Program-made: the position numbers and the translations under genes
Assembly (NCBI GenBank): GCA_022579005.1
Contig: MU401537.1
Coordinates: forward strand, 1 to 64,000
Length of the DNA: 64,000 bases
DNA from: Poronia punctata
Lineage: Eukaryota > Ascomycota > Sordariomycetes > Xylariales > Xylariaceae
Reading direction: 5' to 3'
Notes under the pieces: model-generated
The model's input: only the letters and a program-made list of their open reading frames with translations
Databases searched by the model: none
What the model was told of the DNA's origin: nothing
Shown: positions 37,074-47,138 of the stretch, in pieces
Numbering within the stretch: position 1 is the stretch's first letter
How the letters are laid out: every line of letters starts with the position of its first letter

Positions 37074-37671
37074 AAAGTTAAAGGTCTTGGGTCTTGACTA
37101 GTTGCAAAACACGAGTCGCGTTTAGGGGAAGACGAGTAGGTTTATACAGGGTCTTTCTCGGCAACAGGAAGAGGATGTCTCTGTTATTGAAAGTTGTCCT
37201 CTTAGACTTGGATTGAAATTATGAATCGGATTTAAGATCAAGGTCTTGTGAAATCATAGACCATACGTGCCTAATCCTAATTGATGATATAGGTTACAAT
37301 TTAGCTAATTCTACGGGAAGAATCTTGTTTTAAGAGCGTTGTTTACTTCAGACTCTAAACTTAGACTATTGGTCTTTGGACAATCTTCATGAGCTGGTTA
37401 GAATGTGGGAATTGTTTTCAGGTACCTACTCGAAAACGTGTCAGGAGTTGGAGGCGGGGGAGGGGTCAAAACTTGTACCTTACATAAGCAATTAAGACAG
37501 CCAGGCAATAAAGAGATGCCCCTCATTCCGCCTGTCGAGGGCGGGGGAAACAAAGGAGATGAACAGGGGTCTGCCTATAAAAATTGTTGCCTGCCAACGA
37601 CTAACCTTAGGTACTTCCGGGTAGGTACCCCTTGCGCCTGAATCTCTATTTGTAATTGGCTCATATCTGTA
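37074..37671. other. Intergenic, promoter side of the BSP gene
   Basis: No supported gene. Confidence 0.45.
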
Positions 37672-38058
37672 ATGGCGTGTCTTGGCAGCCCAGCACTACA
37701 GCAACAAGAACGAGTAATGAGCTTATCAGGTACCTATCAATCATTAAAGCCGATTGATTGTTTATGTTATTGTTACCCAACCAGGCGACAGTACGTGGAT
37801 ATCTTGCATCAATTTATCAACAACCTCCAATGTGCTATTAATCTGATCCAACCAGCACCACTCCTTTCTGACCTGACTTACGAGTACAACGCCGAGCTAT
37901 CCTCGCTGTCGACAAATAACTCACCATCAAAACATCCTCAATTGTCGCATTTGGTCCAAAGACTCGATGCTCCACTAACTTCGCTCTACACATGCGCTGT
38001 CAAGATAATTGCAGTAAACCTGGCCATTCGGAGATTTGTTGATCGTCAAACTAAATAA
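37672..38058 (+). CDS. Possible small ORF, 128 residues, doubtful
   Basis: An ATG-initiated frame with moderately protein-like composition (LHQFINNLQCAINLIQPAP and DAPLTSLYTCAVKIIAVNLA could form helices). It ends 180 bases before the STU1 start, so it may simply be part of the STU1 promoter or 5' UTR. No domain, signal peptide or homologue is recognised. Confidence 0.2.
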   Translation: MACLGSPALQQQERVMSLSGTYQSLKPIDCLCYCYPTRRQYVDILHQFINNLQCAINLIQPAPLLSDLTYEYNAELSSLSTNNSPSKHPQLSHLVQRLDAPLTSLYTCAVKIIAVNLAIRRFVDRQTK

Positions 38059-38239
38059 ACACCGGGAGCCGATATATACGTCGAATTGCCCTCCAGATTC
38101 CCCAATCACCAAACGTCGCAGCGGAAAACAAAACGAACCACCGTGCATTCCAACCCATTCGTGGCCGAGCGAAAAAGCGCATTTTGTCGGTAATCACTGA
38201 ACTTTTGCCAGATCCTCCAACACCCGGTCTCCGAGGATC

Positions 38240-41200
38240 ATGGCCGAACGACTCACCGACGACCAGGTCGATGGCCTGCTAGCCATTCTCCGAAAAGACA
38301 CTGCTACCATTGACGCCAAGGTCCAGTACGTTACCGCTGTGAAATCCTCTATCAAGCAGCACAATGTCCCCGACAGTTGCGTCGCTCCTCTCTTTGAGGG
38401 TTTGCGCCAGGCCTCGTCCTCGCAACATTCGGCCCTCGTAAATGCAGGTTTCACTGCGCTCAATCACTTGCTCACGCGTTTATCGCGACAAGAACCCAAA
38501 TATTTGAACAAGGAGGCCAAACACACCCTGCCTCTTGTTGTCGAAAAATTGGGCGACCAAAAGGACAAATTCAGGGTTTTGGGTATACAAGCCCTGGTCA
38601 CCATGTACGCCCACGTGCCTATCGACGTCGAGAGATTTGTCCGCAATATCGCCATGGTTGGCAAGAATCCGAGAGCCAAAGAATCCAGCATGCAATGGCT
38701 GCTCCAGGTTGGCGCGCCCCTATTGACTGACACAATTTGATGAAGAAGAAAGGATGACTAACAGTACCTTAGATGCACCAAGAACATGGATTGCAGTTCC
38801 GAGGATACGTCCCGACATTGATGGAACTTTTAGAAGATGCCGATGGCATGGTGCGCGATGTCGCCAAAGTAACTGTCATTGAGCTTTTCAGGTACGTCGC
38901 TACTTTCAGTCCCATGGTAGAATCTTCTTTTCCTTTCTAACTCTCTTGAAGAGACGCGCCGAACGCAGCCAAATCGGACCTGAAGAAGCAATTAAAAAAC
39001 TTCAAAGTGCGGCCAGCCATCGAATCGGCTATTATCAAGGAATTGAACCCGCCGACTGCAAAGACCGAGACCGAAGTTCGCCCTGCATCCGCGATGCAAG
39101 TCCGACCCAATCTCGCAGCAAGTGTCTCGTCGCATGCTGGCGACCGACCAGCCACACCGACAATGCCGGAAGCAAGGGCGGAATCGGTCGAACCTACCTA
39201 CGTCAATACGCAGCGAGAGCTCGACGAGATTATCAAGGCGATGCACCCATGGTTCGAAGGCAAAGAGACGGAGCAAAACTGGCTGAAGCGCGAGGAGAGT
39301 ATGACGAAGCTTCGCAGACTCATGGCCGGCAACGCCACGACAGACTACCCCGACGTCTTCGTTTCCGGTTGTCGCGGCCTACTAGACGGTATCCTCAAAG
39401 CCGTGAACTCGCTTCGAACCAGTTTGTCCAAGGAAGGCTGTCATCTAGTGCAAGATTTGGCCAATACCTTTGGACCTGCCATCGATCCAATGGTCGAGCT
39501 GTTGATGCAAAGCTTCATCAAGTTGTGTGCGGCTACGAAGAAGATTAGCTCGCAACATGGCAACGTAGTGGTCGAGACCCTCCTGGGTAAGACGACGTAC
39601 ACTGTGAGGCTCATGCAACACATCTGGGCTGCCAGCCAGGACAAGAATGTCCAGCCGAGACTATACACGACCGGTTGGTTGAAGACTCTGATCAAGAAGG
39701 AGGCTCACCACAAGAGCCATCTTGAACACGGCGGCGGGGTGGATTTGATGGAGAAGTGTATCAAGAAAGGTCTGAATGACCCCAATCCGGGCGTGCGCGA
39801 GAAGATGCGATCGACATATTGGGCATTTGCTGCCATCTGGCCTGCCAGGGCCGAGGCCATCATGAACGGACTCGAAGGGACAGCGCAAAAGCTGCTGCAG
39901 AAGGATCCGAACAACCCGAACTCGCCCAAGAAGACGGAACCGGTCGCTCGTCCTGGTCTGGGATTTTCTAAGAGCACCATGACCAGCTCCAAGCCATCGA
40001 TTAGAGAGACCATGTTGGCGCAGAAGAAGGCTTTGGCTTCCAAGAATCTCCCTGCCAGGCCGGGATCTGCCATGGCAACGATATCTCCGGTCCGACAAGT
40101 CTCGGGCGGCTCCAGCACGTCTACGGCCTCATCGGCAGCACACCCGGCGACTAGGACCCGCCCCGAGTCCTCGATGAAGTCACACGGTGGTATGTCGGTG
40201 GCGCCGATGCGACCAGCCAGGAGGCGACCGGAGATGGCAGCACGTCCCGCCACAGCAGGGCCGTATTCTGTTAGGACGCACGACGGCCCTTCGGCTGAAC
40301 GGACAAGCCCATCGGCCAGTATGAAAACCAAACCTGCCAATCCTAAGGTGATATCAGGCTCTCCTAAGAGGACAGTACCACGACCCCGTCCCGGCCATGT
40401 TGCCACTGCTAGCGAGTCCAACATCAATGCGCCTTCTCCAGCGAAGACACCAGTTCCAAAGCCGGCTGCTCCTCCGCGGATGAGCCCGGCAAAAGCTAAG
40501 ACGACCTTGGGCCACTTTACGTCCAGCAGTCCTTCGGCCGATGACGAGAATCTGACATACGTCGTGCCTGCTCTTGAGAATGCCAGGGAAAGGTTACAGA
40601 CATCGTCGCCGGCAGACGATATCCCACCGCAGGAGGGCTTACCACTTAACAACCCTCTAAAGATGGTCGATTTCCCCTTTGCTGCGCAGTCGATGGCGAG
40701 CTTGAAAGAAAGTCTCCAGCCATCTTCCCCCAGGATCGTAGTTTCGCCTCATAGACCATCTCTTGCTGGGTATATCGCTTCAGTAGAAGTCGCCTCACCT
40801 CCTCGTGTCCAGCCAAAGCCAGCGCCTGTCCAGGAAGTAGAAAAGGTCGATGAGCCGATGCCGATGCCAACAGAAACACCAGAAGCCACACCGTCAAAAC
40901 CGGTCAAGGTATACGAGGATCCATTTGTCGAGTACCAAACATCGACACCTCGGCCACAGTCGGATGAACCCGAGGCACGACCGGCACTTGGAGATATCCC
41001 TCTCAACGAAGACGTCGCCAAGGTTCCCCAGGCCGTATCTGAGGCTGTAACGGTCACAGTCACGGCCGCCGAGGCTGAAGCTGAGATTGAAAACACCGAG
41101 CTTCCCCGTTCTCCTGACAAAACCCGGCAAAATCAGAATGCCCGGTTACTCGATAGCGGCCTCGCACGTGTCAAAGGTCAGACATTAGACGTGCATGGTT

Positions 41201-41871
41201 TTCGCAAGCTACAGAGCTTGATTCGCGAGAACAAGTTGCCTTTATCCGATAACAACTTTTCTGTGCTGTTAGTGGGACTATTTGAATACCTCGAGTCTCC
41301 TCTCGATAACCTTGGCGCCCAAAAGGTTCAGGATGTCAAGGCCCAGGTTCTCGCTACCATGAAGCTTCTTTTAAAGGTCGATATCGACAGCTTCCAACCG
41401 CACGTGTCGCGCGGACTAGAGGCCTTGTTGCGGACGCGTAGCTCATATGATGCTCGAACGCACATGGTGAGCGGTCTCGAACTTCTGGCCGATGAACTTG
41501 TGCGCATAGGTGATGCGGACGAGATCACGGTCACGATGACCCGTTTCCTAGGACAGATGACTCTCGACACGGCCGGCTATCGCAGCTTGAGCATGGGCCT
41601 ACATGTGTTAAGGAAGCTCCTAGAATCCCATCCTTCCTTCGTCCCGACGGACAAGGAAGTGGCGGGACTCACCGGACTTGCGAGTCGATGTCTCGAAAGC
41701 AAAGAGAGCGGCGTTCGCATGGACGCGGTCCAGCTCTGTGTTGGGCTACATGAGCGACTGGGAGATGCTAGGTTCTGGAACTCGATGAAGGGGGTTCGTG
41801 ACGACCCGAAGAGTCTCATCACGTATTACGTGGTTAAACGCCAGCGAGAAGCCAAAAGCAACTCTGGTTAG
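38240..41871 (+). CDS. STU1: STU1/CLASP microtubule-binding protein
   Basis: Three exons, 38240-38707, 38773-38891 and 38952-41871, encode 1168 residues, the usual size for fungal STU1. Introns are 65 nt (GTTGGC...GACTAACAG...TTAG) and 60 nt (GTACGT...TTCTAAC...GAAG). The protein belongs to the CLASP family: it binds microtubules through TOG/HEAT domains, promotes rescue and is needed for spindle assembly. TOG-like HEAT repeats occupy about 1-210 (QWLLQ/MHQEHGLQFRGYVPTLMELLEDADG). The CLASP_N domain follows at about 278-500 (QRELDEIIKAMHPWFEGKETEQNWLKREESM). A long basic Ser/Pro/Arg-rich linker (about 510-800) fits the microtubule-lattice-binding region. A C-terminal helical domain starts near 925 (GFRKLQSLIRENKLPL). 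The 5' start lies just after the GAGGATC context at 38234. Confidence 0.93.
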
Positions 41872-42560
41872 AGGATGATGTGTTTTCACTTATGCTGGCG
41901 GGTCTAGCGTCTGTTCTGTTCTGTTCTGTTCTGACCTGGTTACTTCCTTGTAAAAGTGTGTATCACGTCCTCTCGGGCAATGGGCGGCCAGGTCGATGAA
42001 AAAGATACGGACGTTTGATATCAGCTTTCCACAGGGTTTGATTATAGGTCTATCTACATTCTCGCATAGGGAGGCGGGGGCAAAAGGCGTGTAAAAAAGG
42101 GTGGCTTGACATAAGCCGGCGTTGAAGGGAGGACAGGACATTTGGCGTTTCGCTTCAATTAATTATTAGGACTGATATCCCACATGTCTTGTCTTGTCTT
42201 GTCTTGTCTTGTCTTGGTTTTTCGGTTTCTTTAAAAAAGACGGAAAGAAAAGAAAACGGGGGGTTTACTTGATTGTTAGAGGGGAGCGCTTTGGTTTTTT
42301 TTTTCTGTTGCATATCCGTACATACCACTTTGTAATTATTGTTTCTTTTTACTTATCTTTGGCAGCAGTTGTCCATTTTAGTATTTGCTTAGTGTAGTGT
42401 TTATTAAGAATGGTTTTATAAGAGATTATTTAAAAGCTCGTTTTTTCTTTTAATCCCTCTATACTGAGATGCTTTCGTCTCCGAGTATTCGGGCTTTACA
42501 ACTACACCCACGGTCCACCCATATGACCCATATGACAGACTGTTCTTCCGCCCGGGTATA
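41872..42560. other. Intergenic, pentanucleotide repeats
   Basis: Contains TGTTC repeats around 41907-41932 and CTTGT repeats at 42187-42216. No gene is supported; it includes the STU1 3' UTR. Confidence 0.5.
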
Positions 42561-42882
42561 CGAGGTGCCTGCGAGGTAAGGTGTTCATTTGGCAGGTCAC
42601 TTTTTTGCAAGGGGGGGATTATCATTACTTATTTAGGTAAGGGTTTTCCCCCCTTGCAAAAAGAGGTACATGTAATGCTCAGCCGGGCCACTTAACAAAC
42701 CTATCCCTCACTGCTATAGGTTAATTTAATAAGGCTGATGTGTTAAGCGCGCAATTCTATTGGTTTAGTCAATTTCCCATACAAATTTCATAAGTACCTT
42801 ACCATGCCAAGGGACCCATTTGCAAGTGGATACGGGACCCATACTACCTTTGCAATGAACACCTTACCTCACAGGCACCTCG
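42561..42882. mobile_element. MITE with 29-bp terminal inverted repeats, TA-flanked
   Basis: The left end 42561-42589 starts CGAGGTGCCTGCGAGGTAAG. The right end 42854-42882 is its reverse complement with one mismatch (C/T at TIR position 11). Both ends are bordered outside by TA (42559-42560 and 42883-42884), the target duplication of Tc1/mariner-type transposition. The 322-bp element has no coding capacity and carries an internal hairpin of TTTTTTGCAAGGGGGG against CCCCCCTTGCAAAAA (about 42601-42662). A non-autonomous DNA transposon is the simplest reading. It shows little RIP damage, suggesting recent arrival or low copy number. Confidence 0.8.
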
Positions 42883-43609
42883 TAGCAGGCAGTGAAAGAT
42901 GAAAGTCACGATTGCCGTCCCGGACACGACTCTCACCTGGTAAAATCAATTAACTATCTCAGTATATCGCATTCGGCCATCATTAGTCGGGTCTACACAA
43001 TCAAATAGCCAACTTTTAAATTGAAACGGAATACAGCAAAGAAAAGCAGGCAGCCTACCCTCTACGCGTGAGATGTCCGACGGCGACTCCCCCATATCTC
43101 GCGACTTGCGACCATGCATGCGGCTCAGTTCCGTTTCCTTTTCCTTTCCTTTAAATCTAGGAAGCCGAGCTGACGAATCCAATTGACCACTCATGTCTCT
43201 CCATTCCCATACCCTGACCTCGTAAATGTACGAGTAGGTAAGTACTCAGTAGATAATCTAGGGTAGGTATTTAGTCCAGTGCCTTTTCTTGGCAGCTTCC
43301 TATCTAGTCAATGGTCCCCCCTCGTTTCCCCCAAACTCCCCAACTCCCAACTCCCTATTCGAGAAAAGTGTTGGTTATAACGCGAATTGGATCCCGGGTG
43401 TTTGGATCTAGTCTAGGTTATGTTTATCTGAAGTGATGATCGGAGGATGGATCATATGTAAATAAACTAACCTATCTATCTATCTTTTTCGCGATTTGAT
43501 CTTACCTTGGAGCTTTTTTTTCTTTTCTTTTCCCCTCTCTTATTTATTCTTCGTTTGAACTTTGTACGGAAAAAAGAAAAGAAAAGAAGAAGAAGAGAAG
43601 GAAAGGAAA
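42883..43609 (+). promoter_or_regulatory. Upstream region of the RNase T2 gene
   Basis: No gene. The 100 bases before the start codon hold T/C-rich tracts followed by an A/G-rich leader, typical of fungal 5' UTRs. Confidence 0.35.
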
Positions 43610-44741
43610 ATGGCGACAGTATTCAAAACCCTCGCTCTCGCGTCAGGTGTATTCGCGGGTTTATACCCTGGGATGAGTCCTTTGAATCATACATGTAGTC
43701 TTGGTAAATACTCTCCTCTCCCTCTCCCTCTCCCTCTCCCTCTCCCTCTCCCTCTCCCTCTCCCTCTCCCTCTCCCTCTCCCTCTCCCTCTCCCTCTCCC
43801 TCTCCCTCTCCCTCTNNNNNNNNNNNNNNNNNNNNNNNNNNNNNNNNNNNNNNNNNNNNNNNNNNNNNNNNNNNNNNNNNNNNNNNNNNNNNNNNNNNNN
43901 NNNNNNNNNNNNNNNCTCTTACCTTGCTTGACCACCATCTCTAATGTACGAGTAAAAATAGAACCACCCGTCCTCTCCTGTTCCTCAGGAGCGAATCCCG
44001 ATCTCGTAGATTCATGTTGTGCCGAGACGTATGGAGGACTTGTCGTAAGTCAAAACAAACAAAACTTTCTCTTTTATGATGACATTGACGAGTGATTTGT
44101 TTTTGACTTGACTGATATGGATGGGGGGGATAAAAATAGCTACAAACGCAATTCTGGAATACATATACAGGACTCGAGTGTAAGGGACAATTACTTCCGG
44201 CGGATTCTTGGACGATTCATGGGTTATGGCCTGGTATGTTTTTTTTTACCTTTACCTTTTCGTTGCATCTTGAATGTATTTGTTCTACAGACGGACGAGA
44301 GAAAAGAAGAGTGAGAGTAGGACTTTAGCTGACGAAGTAATGAACTATAGATTTCTGCAATGGTATGGCTATGCGCATTGCCTCCTTTGCCCCCATTTCC
44401 ACTCAACTCATCACTGTATCTAACAAGTGCAAAAAAACAGGATCATATACGCAATACTGTGACCTTAGGTATGTCGGGACCATCTCACCTAACCTAACTC
44501 CTTTATAGATCCTAACCACATCGACATACAAAAAGCCGCCAATACGACCCCTACCCCGACCCAAACACCACAACCGGAACCCCCTCCGGCAAACCCGTGA
44601 AACCGTGGCGAGGCGAACCAATCTCCAACTTGATCCAACGATCCGGGAAACTCGATCTTTTGGCATATATGAAGAAGTATATAACCTTTTCCCTTTTTCT
44701 TCTTTTCACTCCCCTCCCTCCCCTCCCCCCCCCTATCCAAA

Positions 44742-44800
<59 letters not shown>

Positions 44801-45364
44801 AAAAAAAAAAAACTAACCTAACGGGGCGGGGGGTGACACAGATTCTGGACAGGCCTCGACCAACCCTCGCACATCCTCTGGTCCCACGAATTCAGCAAAC
44901 ACGCAACCTGCTTCAGCTCCTTCGACACCGAATGCTACGGCCCGGCCTACATTCCCTCGCAACACATCGAAGTGCCCGATTTCTTCGAGACCGTCATAGC
45001 TTACTACACGCGAGTGCCCACCTGGAAATTCCTCGCCTCGAAAGACATCGTCCCCTCCAACGAGACACGATACTCTTTGGCCCAGATCCAGACCGCTATT
45101 CGAGATGGGTTCGGGAAATTGCCGTTCGTGGGATGTACGGGGCCGAAATATAACGAGACGGAACAAGGAAAGGGAAGTGAGGATGCGGGTGGGACGGTGA
45201 TTAATGAGATGTGGTATTATTATCATGTACGCGGACGCGTGCAGAGGGCTGATGGCATTCCTGTCGATGCGAATAGTACTGGGGGGAGACTTACCACTTG
45301 TGCTACTACTCCCGGCGCTTTGTGGTATTATGAGAGGAATCCTCGGTCTGTGTGGCATGAATAA
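43610..45364 (+). CDS. Secreted ribonuclease T2
   Basis: Seven exons, 43610-43703, 43989-44044, 44140-44233, 44351-44362, 44441-44468, 44536-44676 and 44842-45364, encode 315 residues. Exon 4 is a 12-nt micro-exon. All junctions keep frame and rebuild the family sequence: the first catalytic motif WTIHGLWP/DFCNG spans exons 3-5, and the second, WSHEFSKHATC, lies in exon 7. Both carry the histidines of T2 catalysis. Cysteines in SCCAETYGG, YCDLS, HATC, ECYG and FVGC fit the disulphide pattern. Residues 1 to about 17 are a likely signal peptide. T2 enzymes cleave single-stranded RNA with little base preference in acidic, secreted or vacuolar settings. Intron 1 contains a CCCTCT array and a 100-N gap, and intron 6 a CA microsatellite, so this gene has expanded introns. 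Confidence 0.9.
43712..43815. repeat. CCCTCT microsatellite, truncated by gap
   Basis: At least 17 uninterrupted CCCTCT units within RNase T2 intron 1. The array runs straight into the gap, so its true length is unknown. Confidence 0.95.
43816..43915. other. Assembly gap (100 N)
   Basis: Exactly 100 N, the conventional size for a gap of unknown length. The sequence resumes with CTCTTACC, close to the repeat phase. Confidence 1.
44748..44797. repeat. CA microsatellite followed by poly-A
   Basis: About 24 CA dinucleotides, then an A run to about 44812, inside RNase T2 intron 6. Confidence 0.95.
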
Positions 45365-45713
45365 GGAAGACGCCAGGGGGGTTTGTTCGCCATACATGTA
45401 CCTAGGCTAGGCATAGAGTTATTCAAGGGCACATGTTGAGAAATGACGTAGAAACCATGAATATTAAACCTTTCACTGTAATACTTGCTAATTACCATCA
45501 TGTTGCTATGATTGCATATCAGAAGAGTCAGAGAAGTAAAAGAAAAAGCAACTAAATGCTATGCAACATTCGCACTTCTCTCGGCTTTGTACCACCCACT
45601 CCCTTTCTAAGCAGTTTTGTTCTTTAATGTACAGAAGCATTAGCTTATGCTGTAGTCCATGTAGCCGCTCAACGCCGACAAACGCCCATCTAGTGCAACT
45701 CCAATCCCTGCCT
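45365..45713. other. Convergent 3' region of RNase T2 and SEC62
   Basis: About 350 bases shared by two facing 3' ends; the transcripts may overlap. No gene is seen. Confidence 0.5.
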
Positions 45714-47138
45714 CTACTCTTCATCGCCAAGCTCCTCAACTCGCGGAGCCACGTATCCAGTTCGCTGCTGGGGGCCGGGACCCGTCTGGACCTGAGTGTC
45801 AGTCGCCGTCGTGGTAGCCGTAGCCGGTGGGGCGTCTCCTCTCAGGCCGGCGAAATGAGCAGCCGAGTCGGGGTTTATGCTGGCGCTTTGCTTCTTCTTC
45901 TTCTTGGGCTTCTCAGTCTGTTGTCCGTCAGTTTCTCTCGCCCCTTTGAATCATTTCATACCTTGGAATGGGTATGGGTACGCACCTCATGCCATGCCCA
46001 AACGGGTCGGAAGCTGTCCATGAACGAAACATCCTCCCATAGGTTGGGATAGAGCCATAATCCAGGAGGAACGGCGAAATAGGTGACACAGAACAAGATG
46101 ACACGGAAGATGGCCATGAGGAAGAAGAGACCCAAAAGTCCGATGAATCCCCAGCTGAGGTAGTAGACACCCTTTCGTAGAACAAGAGGCCAGAGCGGGT
46201 ACAAGACGACGAGGAAGATGAGTGCGACGGCCAGGGCGCTGTAGACTTTGCGCATGATCTGGCTGCCTTCGTAGAGCCATACGTAGTACATGTCGTCGCC
46301 GGCTTCTTGTTGAGGCTCTACCTTGACGGTCCATAGACCCTTCTGGCGCTTGGCTTTCTTGGGTCCGTGGTTGTGGCCCTCATGGGGATCGATCTTGTTG
46401 ACGCGCAATGCTAGCATCGACAAGGGGAGAAGCTTGAACGTGTTCTCGAGAGACGCGCGATCTTTAATCTCCGGCAGCGCGGGGTTCTTCGCTCGGGCCT
46501 TTGCATACGCCGGGGATTGCAGCGCTCGGAGGGCTCGCTTGACTGTTGGTCGCGTTAGTTGGTGGAAACAACGGTTAGATCTTGTTGGATGACAACTTAC
46601 CTCGAAACATATCCTTTCGCTCGCCATTCATAATACATGTACGGGGCTTTAGAGGCTGACTGCGCAAGAAATTCGCAAGGGCGATGGCGACGGGATTTGG
46701 TGGGCCTGGTTGGACTGCCTGGCGTTGTCCCGGAGGAGGCATGCCCGGTCGCATTCCCGGTGGCGGTCCCTGCTGTCCCGGCTGTCCCGGCTGGCCTGGC
46801 TGGCCTGGTTGACCACCCGGAGGACCGCCTTGAGGACCGCCTGGAGCACCGCCTGGAGCACCTTGTTGTCTAGCCTGTTGCTGCATCTGCTGGAGTTGCG
46901 CCATTCGCTGGGCTTTGATGTGCTCGACGAACTGCGGTACCGTCATGCCGTGTTTCTGGGCTTCGGCGGCTAGTTGGGCCTGCATCGCTTGAATCTGCTG
47001 AGGTGTAGGCATCGGCATTCCATTGGGGCCGACAGGCATACCTCCAGGTCCGCCTGGTCTAGGACCGCCAGGACCACCGGGACCACCAGGTCCTCCGGGT
47101 CCTCCAGGGCCTCCTGGACGAGCGTTTGGATTCTGCAT
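45714..47138 (-). CDS. SEC62: ER translocation protein Sec62
   Basis: Three exons, 47138-46601, 46542-45986 and 45917-45714, encode 432 residues. Introns are 58 nt (GTAAGT...CTAAC...ACAG) and 68 nt (GTGCGT...ACAG). Sec62 is part of the Sec62/Sec63 complex that drives post-translational import through the Sec61 channel. The N-terminal third is Pro/Gly/Gln-rich, with a collagen-like PGGPGG run near residues 8-30 and PGQPGQPGQ later, separated by the helix TPQQIQAMQAQLAAEAQKHGM. The conserved Sec62 core starts at NPVAIALANFLRSQPLKPRT and continues through the KDMFR/VKRAL splice. Two membrane segments follow at about 280-301 and 306-336, leaving both ends in the cytosol. Exon 3 gives a tail with KPKKKKKQ, ending EELGDEE. 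Confidence 0.93.

Noticed and set aside
39705..40652. 315-codon minus-strand frame inside STU1
   Set aside because: Long only because the STU1 linker has biased codon composition; the plus-strand STU1 frame explains the region.
43687..43938. RG/LP dipeptide-repeat frames across the CCCTCT array and the gap
   Set aside because: Translation of a microsatellite and N bases inside an intron.
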